Source of the DNA: Voacanga thouarsii
Lineage: Eukaryota; Streptophyta; Magnoliopsida; Gentianales; Apocynaceae
DNA length: 64,000 bases
Direction of reading: 5' to 3'
NCBI GenBank assembly: GCA_026120185.1
Contig: JANUWF010001109.1
Coordinates: 1,852,001-1,916,000 of the forward strand
Positions 22,201 through 33,860 of the stretch are shown here, piece by piece (within the stretch, counting starts at the first letter, position 1; each line of letters opens with the position of its first letter). The notes beneath the pieces are model-generated. The model was given only the letters and a program-made list of their open reading frames with translations. It had not been told where the DNA came from and did no database searches. A program made the position numbers and the translations under genes.

Positions 22201-23830
22201 ATTTTGTAAGTGCATTTAACTCTGATTGAATCACATCTTTCCATTGTAGCCAATCTTTTCTATACCAACATTCATCAACTGATATTAATTCAGGATCATC
22301 ATTATCTTGTGTAACATCAAGAGATATATTGTATGTAAATATATTATCAATAACTGTTTCTATCCGATTCCAATTTCTACCGAAAGTAGTATAATTGATA
22401 GAAATTTTAGTGTTACTTTCATGAACTTCTGATTCTTTTATTTTGTCATCAGTTCTCTCTTGGTCTTTATCATTTTTTTTCTTCAATATGATTATCTGGA
22501 TCATTTAATCCTCTTTTCTTTCGAGGATTTTTATCTTTAGAACCAAGAGGTTGGCTACGCTTCTGGCATGCTTTTGACTCAGTAGCTATAGGTATAATTT
22601 TTTGTTCTGCTGGAACTTCAATTTGAATAGGAACATTTATAACTGGAATATGCGATTTTGTTACTCTTCTAGAATTAACAAAAGCGTCTAGCATTTGATT
22701 TGCAATACTTTGTAAATGAATTATCTTTTGAACTTCAAATTCACACGCACTTGTGCACGAATCAAGATAATTTAATGATGTTGTCCAAGCAAGATCTTTC
22801 TTATATTGTTTATGTTCTCCCCCTAATTTAGGGAATAATGATTCATCAAAATAACAATCAGCAAATCTTACTGTGAATACATCTCCTATCAAGGGTTCAA
22901 CAACCCTGATAATAGAGGGAGAATCATATCCAACGTATATCCCCTTTCTTCTTTGAGGACCCATCTTTATACGTTGGTTTGGTGTAATTGGAACATATAC
23001 AACACACCCAAAAATTCTTAAATGAGTAATATTTGATTCTGAATCAAAAGCTAATTGCAAATGAGAGACTTTATAATAACTAATTGGCCTTATACGTACA
23101 AGTGCTGCAACATGTAAAATGGCATGTCCCTAGACAGGTGTTGGAAGATTTGTTTTTATTAATAATGGTCTAGTAATTAATTGTAATCTTTTAATAAAAG
23201 ATTCAATAAGACCATTTTATGTATGAATATGAGTTACAGGATGTTCAACAATAATCCCGATTGACATGCAATATACATCAAAAGCATGTGATGAAAATTC
23301 ATCAACATTATCCAAACGGATATTTTTAATTTGATGGTCAGGAAATTGTATTCGTAATTTAATTATTTAAGTAAGTAATCTCGTAAACGTCAGGTTGCAA
23401 GTAGATAATAAACATACATGTGACCATCGGGATGATGCATCAATTAAAACCATAAAATATTTGAATGGTCCACATGGTGGATAAATAGGTCCACAAATGT
23501 CTCAGTGAATCTGTTCAAGAAATGTAGGACTTTCAGCTCCTACTTTTACTAGTGATGATCTAATAATTAATTTTCTTAGAGAACATGCAGCACATAAAAA
23601 TTTTTTTGGTGTCAATATCTTTTTATTTTTTAATAGATGATCATGTGTATTTTCAATTATTCTTCTCATCATGGTAGATCTCGGATGACCCGATTGGTCA
23701 TGCCAAATGCTAAAAATATTAGGATCAGTAAACTTCTAATTTACTAGATGATGAATTTCAATTGTACATATTTTTACAAAATATAGGCCAGTAGAAAAAG
23801 ACGGTAGTTTTTCTAATATAAATTTCTTAC
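22196..23830 (-). pseudogene. Copia integrase and integrase-RT linker remnant
   Basis: The minus-strand frame at 23060-22470 holds the post-integrase region: LRIFGCVVYVPITPNQRIKMGPQRRKG (split here as LRIFGCVVYVP and QRRKGIYVGYDSPSI), DVFTVRFADCYFDE and a long linker with PRKKRG. The next frame (22504-22196) contains YNISLDVT and the conserved RT entry RKDWLQWKDVIQSELNAL. Farther upstream (23830-23070) core integrase is recognisable only in fragments. It is non-functional. Confidence 0.75.
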
Positions 23831-23840
23831 CCAAATTAAT

Positions 23841-24175
23841 TTAAGTAATATAAAGTTGCTCAATACCATTTTCCTCATTTGTTTCAATATGATACCCAAT
23901 TCTGTGGATATCTTTAAAACTCAATAAATTTCTTCTGGATTTTGAGAAAAATAGTGCCTTATCAATATTAATTGTTGTTCCTTCAGGCAACAATATACTA
24001 GCTCTTTCGGACCGTTCAATCAAATTTGTACTTCCGTTTATAGTATAAATATTTATTTCTCCCATTTTGAGATAAGAAAAATATTTCTTATTTTTTAGTA
24101 TGGTGTGTAGTTCTACTATCAATAATACATATCTCATAATTAAAAACAACCATTTGAACAAAAATATGTATATGC
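23841..24175 (-). pseudogene. Copia protease / GAG-pre-integrase remnant
   Basis: The minus strand shows ICIIDSRTTH followed, one base out of frame, by HTILKNKKYFSYL. This is the copia protease active-site segment (usually VDSATTHTIL), with the third catalytic-loop residue changed to Arg and a frameshift inside it. Downstream the conserved STNLIERSERASILLPEGTT, KSRRNLLSFKDIHRIGYHIET and GIEQLYIT are intact. Confidence 0.8.
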
Positions 24176-24429
24176 AAACGTAAATATTATTAGAATATAA
24201 TAAAAATTTATAAAAATATCAGAGTGGGGCATTAGTTCTTCTGAACACTGTCATCACCAATTAAATAGTCTATACTAGCATTTGGGTATTTGAAAAAAAT
24301 CAGATACATCCATATGGATAATATTAATATTAAGATATTTTGGATTAATAACATCGTTGTCAACATCATTAACTGAATGTTGAGAAAATTTTGTTTCAAC
24401 ATTTTTATTTTTCTTTTCCAGTAAAGCTT

Positions 24430-24675
24430 GATATAATTCCACTAAATGCTTGGTCGTACGATAATTACGTGACTAATGTCTTTTCATGCCACATCTGTAA
24501 CACTTATCCTCATAATTTTCTTGCATTTCTTTTTTTTCCCCTTATTATCTTTTTTTCGACTTCAGGTGGCCAGTATTTCTCACAGCTTGATTATTACTGT
24601 GATAAAGAAAATATCAAACGTGTCCACGACTATAACCATGACCACGGCCATGACCATGACTACGACTACGACTAT
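24430..24675 (-). pseudogene. Copia gag C-terminus with damaged zinc knuckle
   Basis: Minus-strand translation reads an RG/GH-rich stretch (SRSRSHGHGHGYSRGH) and then a retroviral zinc knuckle CYRCGMKRH followed by a stop and SRNY, where the last Cys of CX2CX4HX4C has become Tyr. TKHLVELYQALLEKKNKNVET follows. The gag gene is interrupted on its upstream side by the solo LTR inserted at 24676; its N-terminal part resumes at 30970. Confidence 0.8.
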
Positions 24676-24924
24676 TGTGAAACCCCACCTAAAACCAACC
24701 TTAGAGTAAGGGGAGTTGGAATGCATATCATATTATTTTGCATGAACATATATATTTTTGAATGATTTTATGTGCTTTAGAATTATAATTTATAGGTTAA
24801 AAGGCTTAGTTATGCTTATTGAGTATGAATGGTAAAACGATAATTTTGCTTGAGGTCAAAATAGGAAGATAGCTTGAGGATTAAATAAGAAGAATATTTG
24901 GGTGAGAAAATAAGAATAAGAGTT

Positions 24925-24976
24925 GTTGTGGTTAGAGCTTTGGAATTAATTTCCAAGGTCATGAGTTCAAATCCTA
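24925..24976 (+). other. tRNA-like module inside LTR
   Basis: GTGGTTAGAGCTTTGG is followed by a hairpin TTGGA-ATTAATT-TCCAA (5-bp stem, 7-base loop) and GAGTTCAAATCC, resembling D-, anticodon- and T-arms in order. No acceptor stem is obvious. See the same module at 1801-1850 and 62095-62155. Confidence 0.45.
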
Positions 24977-25875
24977 TCATTTAAAATTTTATCTTAATTA
25001 AGTTTGAATTTTTGTTTTCTTACATTCCATAAAAATATGAATGTAGTCTTAGGGGAGACATGAAGAGAATGTCATAATCCTATCATTATGTCCTAAAAAG
25101 AATTCTAGAGGAATTCTTGTTCTTTTATTACCTCTAGCTTGTCCTAACCTCTTCACCAATTAAATTTGTTCAAAATTTATCCAAATTCATGTTTTTAATT
25201 CCAGAAAATTCAGCAAGGCTTCTTGGTCTTTGAATTTCGAAAATGAATCTTGGAGGTTGGAGATTTGACTGAAAATAGGAGAGGAGTTAGGGAAGGTTTC
25301 CAAGAAAAATTAATCTCCATAGTTAAGCCTTTAAACTCCACTCCATAGTGTTCATATTCTCCATAAAAGGAATCTCGAAATTTTTCAGATTCTTGAGCAG
25401 TCTAACCTTCGAAAATCTCAGCCATCTTTCTTACTCAATTGCTGCTAGAAAAATGGCCAATTTATTCAGCTTGAAGACTGAAATTCCTGTGCAAAAACCA
25501 GACTGCACAAAACTGCACCAAAAAAAATTTGGGCAGTTTTCGCTGCCTAGCAGCCTGAAATCGAAGTTATTTCTTCTGCCTTTAAGCCAGCAAAATTCCT
25601 CTACTTTTCCTCCATAAAGAAAGCTAGAAGCCAGCCTTAAAGGGACCCTCAAACACCTCTCAAGAACCTTTGCAAGTCGGGCTGGAACATTGCAGAAAAC
25701 TGCACAGGAAATTGCAACAAAACATTAAAATCATAATCAGAAAATTTCTAGCCTTGTTCCCTTCAGGCCTTGGCCGAAAACCACCCTCAAACCTCTGTAA
25801 ATTAACCCTTGTTCAGTCATGAACTGAACACTATTACCCCCTCCACGTACCTTGCACAATTGGACTCCATAACCA

Positions 25876-27885
25876 TGTTGGATAGTATGCCCTATTAGAC
25901 TAGGTTTCTGATGTAAAATCGAATATTTTAATAAAAGAATTTAATTTCAAAAATTGTTTATGAATTTACTTTTTATTTGTGCACAATTTCGTTTGGAATA
26001 GGCCCATTGTGTTTAAATAAGTTATCCATGTGAATAATGGTCTTTCGCAATAAGATATGGATCACGGGTTATTTAAACATATAAACATTTGTTCTTAGCA
26101 TATTGATGAGAATGGGAATCTCATCATATTTAGGTTATTATATTATAAATTTCAAATGGGGAATGGCTTACCTTTAGCCAGTGAGTAGTCAACTCACTTC
26201 ATGATATAAGTATATTTCGAATACGTAGGACATGACCTATAGTAGTGGTTTCTAAAAATACTATATGGTAGAAACCTAGACTACTACCGCTACAGTGTGG
26301 ACTAATACTCTACGACTTGAGTATGAGTTGGTGGTCTGACGAAGCTAGAAGCATATGCTTTAATATGCTATAGTTGAGGTTCTATGGTAGAACCAATATA
26401 CTTGTGTATTGGGTATATGTAACTAGTTAGTTAAGACAGACTTGTACAGGATAGTTTCTACACAATATCGCTCCTTGTGGTTGTCCGAATGATCTAAAAT
26501 GTCCAGGGCCCTAGGAAACGTGACTTGGATGTTTGTTTTAGGGTAGCTCCCTTGGAAAGCGAAAACACTCCAGAAAGTCGTGGATCATTGGACTAGTAGC
26601 CTAAAGATGGTAGATGTGATTTAGAGGGGTGTTAGTACACTTCTTCCTCTCTTAATGTACAACAATATGTAGAGGGGTATTTTAGTCATTTCACCTGTCG
26701 ATCGGAGACTTTGCTAACGCAGCATTATCCTGAGGGTCAATATTTCTTTATGGTGATATTAGGAAATATTTCAAATGCAAAATACAGTTATTTATATAGT
26801 AGGGGTATTTTGGTCATTTTAGCAACCAAGACAATGTGTCTTTTTTGTTCTCGGAATAGCCCATAAGTCCTAATTAATTTTGGGTTGAGGAATTGGTCTC
26901 AGTTAAAGAGGATTTTATTTAATTTTATTTTATTTAGGAAGTCTATTATTAGACTGAAATAAAATAAATAAATAAAATAAAATAAAAATAGGAGTTGAGA
27001 GAAATTAATTATCTAGTTTAATTGGTTAATTAATTATTCAGGGCCTATGTTTAGTTTGAATAATTAGAAAATTAACATGGGCTTAAACTAGAGGGAAATA
27101 ATTAATGCTTAATTATTTATTAGGTTATTTCTATAAGCCCAAGAAATAAATAATTAAAATTTAATTATTTCGGTTCATTTGGGCTTATTAATTGTTTATT
27201 GGGTTATTTCTATAAGCCCAGAAAATAAATAATTAATATTTATTATTTTGGGCCCAAGAAAAATAATAGATATTATTTTGGCCCAATAGCTTGGACCGTA
27301 GGGTTTCTTCCAAATACGGATCAGATGAGTTTAGGGTTAAACCAAACTTATTCTCTGGATAACATCCGGGTGTTTGAAATATGATATATATGTTTTTCAG
27401 ATGTTGGAGACCTAGTTTTGGCTAACAATAAACAAGACTCTTGAAAAAAGAAAACCCTTACTCTCCCTAGCTTCTCTCTTTCCCTCACGCAACTCTCTCT
27501 CTCATATGAGCTTCTTGGCTTTCCTCTTGTTCTTGGTGTTTTGCTAGCCTATAGCAGTAGAACCAAGTTGGGCTGAGATCACTCTTCCTCACTGTTGTGT
27601 TCACCAACAAGAAGTTGGACAGTGGTATATTCTGAGAGCTGAAAAGCTTGGCATTAATGCACCTAAGGAGAAGCAGGAGATTGGAAGAATTACAACCGGT
27701 AGCTTCTTCAAGCGGGTAAGGCAAAGCTATTCCCATGGTTCAATCCACTTCTACCAACTTAAGAGGTTTGAAGCACGCAAAGGTATGATCTTAATGCTTC
27801 CGTGCTGCCATTAAGGCTTGTAGTTTTTTTTTTCTCTCTATTTTTTCCCCTCCCATGAGCATGCTCCCCTGTTTTAAAACCATTA
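25876..27885 (+). mobile_element. 2-kb solo LTR (copia-like) nested in LTR
   Basis: It starts TGTTGGATAGTATGCCC and ends AAAACCATTA, with exact target duplication AACCA at 25871-25875 and 27886-27890. Comparison with the intact sequence at 2735-2790 shows the uninterrupted site. A second copy lies at 42961-44949. No coding region was seen. The length and TGTTGG start resemble long Ty1/copia LTRs such as those at 47694-49414, but no attached pol proves this. Confidence 0.85.
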
Positions 27886-28565
27886 AACCACACCTCAAAT
27901 TTCTCATACAATCACTCCATTCAAACTTCCATTTGAATTTCAAAATTTTCAGCATTTGCTCCATAAAAACACCCTTGGATTAGGCTTCATAACCAGAAAT
28001 TCCTCTGCCATTGAGCTCAGAATTTCGACCAGCCTTAAAGCTCCATCAATCTTCATTCATTTCAGCAAAACATAGCAATCCTACTGGCTCCATTGCAGCT
28101 CCAAGAAACCTCCATCAATCAAACACCAATAACATATCTTCTACCTCAAAACACTCCTCAAATTTCTCCATTTGAATTTCAAACAACCAGATTTTCTCTT
28201 CCTCTCTAAACTGAAAACCGAAATCCCTGAACTCCCTTAATCATTCGGCCAGCACTTTCCAGAAATTCGTCTAGTATTTTTTCTCAAATTCTCTCCATTT
28301 TCACCAAGAACACATACTACCTTTCTTCAAGCCAAAGACCACTCTAAACAACTCCAATCACTCTCAGAAACTCCAGAATACTCCTACATACTCCCTAGAG
28401 TTCATTTCTAGAATTTATAACATCAAATCTCGAAAACAAAAATTGGCATTCGGATCAAAACCAATTTTTTTCCGTTGAAGTCTCAAGAATATCATCAAGG
28501 TAACCAAGAACAACTCTTTTGTTCATCTTCTTCCCTTCAACCTTTAACATATCATGCTAATGCGT

Positions 28566-28566
<1 letters not shown>

Positions 28567-28635
<69 letters not shown>
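28567..28635 (+). repeat. (CT)n microsatellite in LTR
   Basis: About 34 CT units, directly followed by GGCCGAAA, in the same place as in the partial copy at 3439-3509. Confidence 0.95.
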
Positions 28636-28637
<2 letters not shown>

Positions 28638-30969
28638 CCGAAATGATGGTTACAACCATGGCTGTTTTTCCTTCTCTCATGGACAATTTAAGACTCGCAA
28701 TCGCGTGGACCTTCTGAAATCTTCATCAAAGTAATCATCAACCAAGTATTTCTCCTTAACCTTTCTTCTTAATTCTGAATTCACGTCTCTTAGATGTTGG
28801 TAGGGAGAATAGTATATGAATGGGGGATTGAGTAAATGCATATGTATGAAGGGGTTGAGATTGGAGCATGAGAATGGATGATCATGATTAAGCTATATGA
28901 AATTCCTTGAGAATCGATGTATGTTCATCATGTCTTAAGAAATTATGAATGTTTAAGCATGCTAGATGCTATGGCATCTTTGGTGAATAGGATTTTTATG
29001 TTCTTATTTTCATCAAAGCCGTGAGTATGATTATGCTTAGTAGAGATTTGGCCATGTGATAGTATGTATGAATTTAAGCCTATGTTCATAAATAGAATAG
29101 TTTGTTGATTGATGTTGGAGAATATGTTCATGAATCTTGTTAGCAATAGGAAAATTATGATCATGATCTTGTTGATCCTAAGCTATTTTAATTAGCAAAT
29201 TTTATTACCATAATTAAAATTATTACTATATTTTTCCTCTAAAGATTTCGAAATTCCTAGGAAGTTTTGGAAATGGGGTATTAAATGAAATATTGATATT
29301 TTACTAGTCAAATAAATAATATTTTTCATTAAAAATAAAATATGTATATGTATAATGGTAAATAGGATCTTTTTATATAAATAATAATAAATAAAATAGT
29401 AATGACCTTATAGGCCTATATTCATAAATATTATTCATATTAAAATTTGTTTGTTATTTATTAAACAAAAATTTAATATAATTCATTTATTATTCATTTT
29501 ATTTATTACTAAGTATTTATTATCTATTAAAGTTTAATTGTAATTTATTATTTATTTATAATAAAACTAATTTTTTTAAATTGCCATTTGCTAATATTTA
29601 ACAATTAAACCCTAGTTTATTTATTAGCAATAGTACTCAAGATTTATTATTTGAACCTATAACTTATTAATAATTATTTTACAACCCCTAATTATTTTAA
29701 CTTATCAAGCTAGACTTATATTATAAAATTCTTTATCAGCTAGCCTTAAAGCTTAGGAAATTAAGGTCATGATTGTAATAAGTTGAGTTAGGATTATTTG
29801 TGTAAGCGAATATAGCTCGAGTATAACCTTATGTCTTGTGTTTACCTCAGGCGGGGTTAGGTCAGCCTTAGAAGATTTTTGAATTTGAGCAAGTAAAGGA
29901 TCAGGTAAGCTCCTACATGAACTTATTTGAAGACAAAAGATTACTATGGTAAGCCAAATGCGATGTGTATGGACACTTTTTTTGTAAAGGCAATTAAGGA
30001 CTGTTTTCCTTTTTATTTCAGTCAAGTAAATCATTTGAAAATTTAAACAAGTAGTTTTGCACAAATACTAAACTTTTTCTAAAACCCAACTTTGACAAAA
30101 ATTTTAGAAACCCTTAATTGCTATTTCCAAGTAAATCAATGTTTTATTAGTTTTCTCCCAAGTAGGACAATCAACGTTGAATACTCAATAAGGATAGACT
30201 ACTAGGACTTGTCTTTGAAGGGTTAGAGTAAGTCTCTCAATAGGCGGCCACCTCTGAGGGGTGAGTCCTTCCCGGTCAGGATGCCAGTTCAGTACGTCAT
30301 ATCAGTCCAAGCTAATAAATTTCAATCATGTGGATTGTGTGTTTCTGGAGTGGACAACCGGGAAGTTTTGATGTAGAGAAAGAGAAGTATCTTACCCAGT
30401 AGGTCGTACACCTACGTTTTGTCAGTCTACACAAAGTGTGGCATTCTGACCGTTATATGGTCATGGGGCCTAACGTGTGATAACTCATGGCAACCCATTT
30501 GAATGGTTGTATTTATTGTGCAGATGTATGGTTTGGAAAGTAAAACACTACTCTTTATTTTCAACATTTATTTAATGCTTGCCAGCACTTTTTCTTATAA
30601 AAATTTTTCAACTTGCATACATGAACTATTTTGCCTGAAACACTCAAAGCACACACGGGCTTACTGAGATTTTTGTCTCATCACCTTTTATGCTATGTTT
30701 CAGGTCGATCCTGCTGTAGAGATGAATAGCTAGATTTGTTACCTATGCTTTGAAGACTTTATGTTATTTTTCTTATGTGTTGTTTTGAGAGATGGTAGTA
30801 ATCAATTTATTTTGGATTTGTTTATGTAATTTTTGGGTTGTAATAAGTTCAAATTTAAAGTATTGCTTTTATTTTCTTTTGTGTGACCTAGTTATAAAGA
30901 CCACTTATCCTATGAATGGGGCAACATCCCCGGCCCTGTTGGGCCTAGGTAGTGGGGTGTTACAACTAT

Positions 30970-31600
30970 GGTTTCTGTTGGAGCCAACGAAATTCACTTC
31001 TGGGAGTGTTGTTGAGCCAATTGGTCTGGTTTCATGATTTTTCAATAATAAATCATTATTTTTCTCTACAATGAGGAGGACAGTAATTAAATTAGTAAAT
31101 TTTATATACCATTTTTTCTTAATACTATTGCTGCAGGACAATATTTGAGGCATAAAATATGGAGAATTTCTTCTCCTACATATCTTCATCGATAACTTTT
31201 TCTTCACATAATTTTAATTGATATGTAATTTTATATATGGCGGAGCTATATTCATTCACGATTTTAAAATTTTGCAACCTCAGAAGCAACCATTCATACT
31301 GTACAGTTGATAGTAGACCATCTTCAGGTGGTCAATTTTTTTTTTTTAAATTTACCCACAGGACATTTTAATCTTTTTCTATAAGATATTCCATTTTTAA
31401 ATTTTCGTCGAGATGACGACGGATAAAAATCAAAGCTTTGGCCTTTTATTGTGCAGATGCACTATTTTTTTCTTTAATTGTTTCACTAAGGCCTTCAGCA
31501 TTTAGATGCATTTCTGCATCGAGAACCCATGACATATAATTTTTTTCAGAAATATCAAATGATACAAATTCGAGTTTAGTAAAGTTAGCTATAGGGATCA
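30970..31600 (-). pseudogene. Copia gag N-terminal part
   Basis: The minus-strand frames read ANFTKLEFVSFDISEKNYMSW and VLDAEMHLNAEGLSETIKEKN (split by positions, starting about 31600), then a decayed middle, and finally VEKNNDLLLKNHETRPIGS and TTLPEVNFVGSNRNHS (31060-30970). These are the standard blocks of a copia gag. The initiator ATG has become ATA and there are several stops. The gene is cut at 30965 by the solo LTR and continues at 24675. Confidence 0.82.
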
Positions 31601-31680
31601 ATAAATACGTACCTTTAGTCTTCTGACTTTTGTAACAGTAAAAATTTGTATTTTAGTCTTTTAGATTTGGAAACAATAGA

Positions 31681-31698
31681 GACTCATGTTGATAACCT
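31681..31698 (-). promoter_or_regulatory. Copia primer binding site (weak)
   Basis: The minus strand directly after the 5' LTR reads GGTTATCAACATGAGTC, resembling the GGTTATCAGCACGAG-type site found after many plant copia LTRs, with decay. Confidence 0.45.
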
Positions 31699-32014
31699 GT
31701 TATAAAATTTTGGCAGTGTCAGAATAAAACTACACACAATAAATATCTAACTATTATTTGCACAATAATTTCTTTAAATTTCTCTCTTTCTTTTCTCTCA
31801 CAATTTTCTCCAACAATTCTCTCGCAATTGGTATATCTTAAGTTTAAGGAATAGCTCTATTTATAGAGTTTTATTAGTGGAGTTAGTGGAGTTAATCATC
31901 TACTTCCACTAATTCCACTAATATATATTAGTGGTGTTAATGATGGACATCCATATATATTTTTTCACTAATAGAATTAGTGGATTCACAACTTCTACTA
32001 ATGTATTCATAATA
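31699..32014 (-). repeat. 5' LTR of copia element
   Basis: Full-length partner of 20216-20533, with the same TATA box (TATAAATA on the minus strand at 31858-31865). Differences between the two LTRs are scattered and mostly C/T or G/A. Confidence 0.9.
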
Positions 32015-32019
32015 ATACA

Positions 32020-32220
32020 CAAGTTTTGAACTCATTCTGATAAACAAATCTCCCAATTGATTATTTCCACCAATATTTGTGTTTTTTTTCCCTATACATA
32101 AGTTTTGAACTTATTATGATAAAGAGAGCTGTTAATTGATTTTTGTATACACAGATTCGAGACCCAACTAATATTTGTGTTTGTGTTTCATATCCAAGGT
32201 TGGAACTCATTACTGGAGTA
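32020..32220. repeat. Short tandem duplication at copia insertion site
   Basis: Units containing AATATTTGTGTTTTTT followed by TACA(C/T)AAGTTTTGAACT repeat about every 70-80 bp. One unit is split by the copia element (20186-20210 plus 32015-32045), the next is at 32073-32115, and a diverged third is at 32160-32210. The rest up to 32400 shows nothing else. Confidence 0.5.
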
Positions 32221-32417
32221 CTATTTTTGTTTGGACCAACTCTTAATGCTATCTCCCATTTGATTGGAGATAATTCGTTATTTGAATTCTATATTCCACG
32301 TGTTTCCCTCACGAAACAAACTTATTAAATCTGCAATCATAATTACAGAAATCTTAGGTTAAATAATAAATACCTTTTTTTTTAAGAAGAAAAAAGTTCC
32401 ATTAAGTAGAGGACAAA

Positions 32418-32880
32418 TCAACCAAACTCGCTAGAGATACCCAGAGGATAGTCACCATACCATTCTAAAGGGGTTGGTGAACTAAGACCCTTTCGAGCTA
32501 AAAGATGGGTAGGTATATTCCTATTTTGCCTTACAAAAGGAACAACAAATGAATCAAATACAAGAAGCAACTCCCTAATCAAAGAACTATGATCGGTGGA
32601 TAAGAGATCAGGCACTCGGGCATTAATTTTCCTAACCAAGTTGAAGCAATCACTCTCCAATAGAACATGCGTATGATGAATCATAGCTACAAATCTGATA
32701 TCATGAACTAGTACTAGAGCCTCAAATGAATTCAACATCATCACAAAATGGGATGCAGGTATTTATAGCACAAGTAATACCACCAAAAGAATCCCTCACA
32801 AGTACCCTAATTGAAGCAGAGGACTTGGAAAAGCCCCATCAACATTAACTTTGAGTTAGCCTGAAGCTAGAGGCATCTAA
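32418..32880 (-). pseudogene. RNase H-like domain of a LINE (relic)
   Basis: Minus-strand translation gives LKVNVDGAF (about 32855-32830), IRVLVRDSFGGITCAINTC after a frameshift, then FEALVLVHDIRFVAMIHHTHVLLESDCFNLVRKIN and NRNIPTHLLARKGLSS (split by positions; 32744-32418). The catalytic Asp of NVDGA, the Glu of FEAL and the Asp of ESDC are still present. This is the plant RVT_3-type RNase H found at the end of LINE polyproteins or as stray fragments. A stop precedes LKVNVDG and a frameshift follows it. T-rich sequence at 32378-32387 fits the LINE 3' end. It is a pseudogene. Confidence 0.75.
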
Positions 32881-33860
32881 GGCTAGAATAGAACTCGAAA
32901 GAGGAACACTAACAGAAACTAATGCATTCTAGAAGTTATCAACCATAGCCAAACCACATCTCACAATCTTGTCAACTACAGGAGGAATCTGTTCGTGAAT
33001 CAGTGGGAGGACAAGAAGGGAATGGAGAAGGAATGTGAGCTAAGAATCTTACAATGAGCTAAAACCTTACCTTTTTTAATCTTTTGAGTTTGTTTAATGA
33101 TTTATAAGATCACGAAATTGATGGAAATCGACAAACCCTAATGCTAGGTGGTGAAATTTCAAGAGAAAGCAGAAGAAAGAGAAAGAGTTGCCATCTACAA
33201 TTCAAGAATTAAAGCTTAACAATTGCAGCAAGTTTTCTACCTTAACTTCATTTTCTATGTTCTCCTTTTTCGTTTCTATTTCTTATTGGACTCCTTTTAG
33301 TTCTGGGCATGAATTTTTGGTCTCTTACTAGATGCAGTATGGAGAAGAGAAATGGGATTCTGTTTATTAGTGGAATTTATAGGTATATTCTAAGAAATCA
33401 GCTTAGTTAAAGTGTTGTTATTCTTTGATCGATATTTAGCCAAAGGGGTCATTCTTTGTCTAGGAAATTTAGAAAATTGGTATAAAGACTAGACTCACTT
33501 TGGGCCCAATTATGTAGAGAAAATTTTTGCTTTTTTTCTAAAACAGATTTGTCTATCTCGTTTGTTCTTTGCTGTATAAGGATTTAGGTGGGATTGTGGT
33601 GCATGGTGTTTGTGAACTTAAGCAGTAATATGAGTATTAAGGGAGATCAGTTGTGAATGAGAAAAAGAAGATGCCTAGGTCAAGGTCTTATGAGTTTGTG
33701 AGGAGATCTTGTCATAGTGATAGGTACCAGCCATGAGATCTTCTATTGTGCAACATCCAAGTCATTGATAAGCATCACAGTGCTGAATTAAACACGGCCA
33801 AAGGTATATCTTTCTCTATGTAGAGGAAGTTTCTCTCTTGCCTATAAAGTTAGCTAATAA
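32881..33860. other. Intergenic sequence, no recognised feature
   Basis: Neither strand shows a convincing reading frame or repeat with known ends. The left end may continue the LINE relic. It ends where the LTR at 33861 begins. Confidence 0.5.

Larger units (their letters stand above)
24676..30964 (+). mobile_element. Chromoviral-type solo LTR, about 4.3 kb net
   Basis: It starts TGTGAAACCCCACC and ends GTGGGGTGTTACA (inverted ends), with exact 5-bp target duplication ACTAT at 24671-24675 and 30965-30969. The flanks rejoin the copia gag in frame order. There is no internal coding region, PBS or second LTR, so it is a solo LTR formed by LTR-LTR recombination. It has a tRNA-like patch, a long CT repeat and the ACTGAG/TTTCAGG region near the 3' end that is typical of such LTRs. 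A 2-kb second-level insertion occupies 25876-27885. Assignment to chromoviruses is inferred from the related LTR at 36092-39536. Confidence 0.88.
20216..32014 (-). mobile_element. Ty1/copia retrotransposon with 4.3-kb LTR nested in gag
   Basis: Minus-strand element with 316-318-bp LTRs at both ends and a purine-rich tract next to the 3' LTR. Gag, protease, integrase and RT remnants lie in copia order. The flanking bases are ACACA (20211-20215) and ATACA (32015-32019), a target duplication with one C/T difference. Joining the flanks recreates a host sequence that has a neighbouring tandem copy (TATACATAAGTTTTGAAC near 32094), which supports the boundaries. Every reading frame is broken. A chromoviral-type solo LTR sits in gag at 24676-30964; without it the element is about 5.5 kb, normal for copia. 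Confidence 0.9.

Noticed and set aside
24391..24765. ORF with Asp-His/Asp-Tyr repeats
   Set aside because: Antisense of the RG-rich end of the copia gag, and it crosses the solo LTR boundary.
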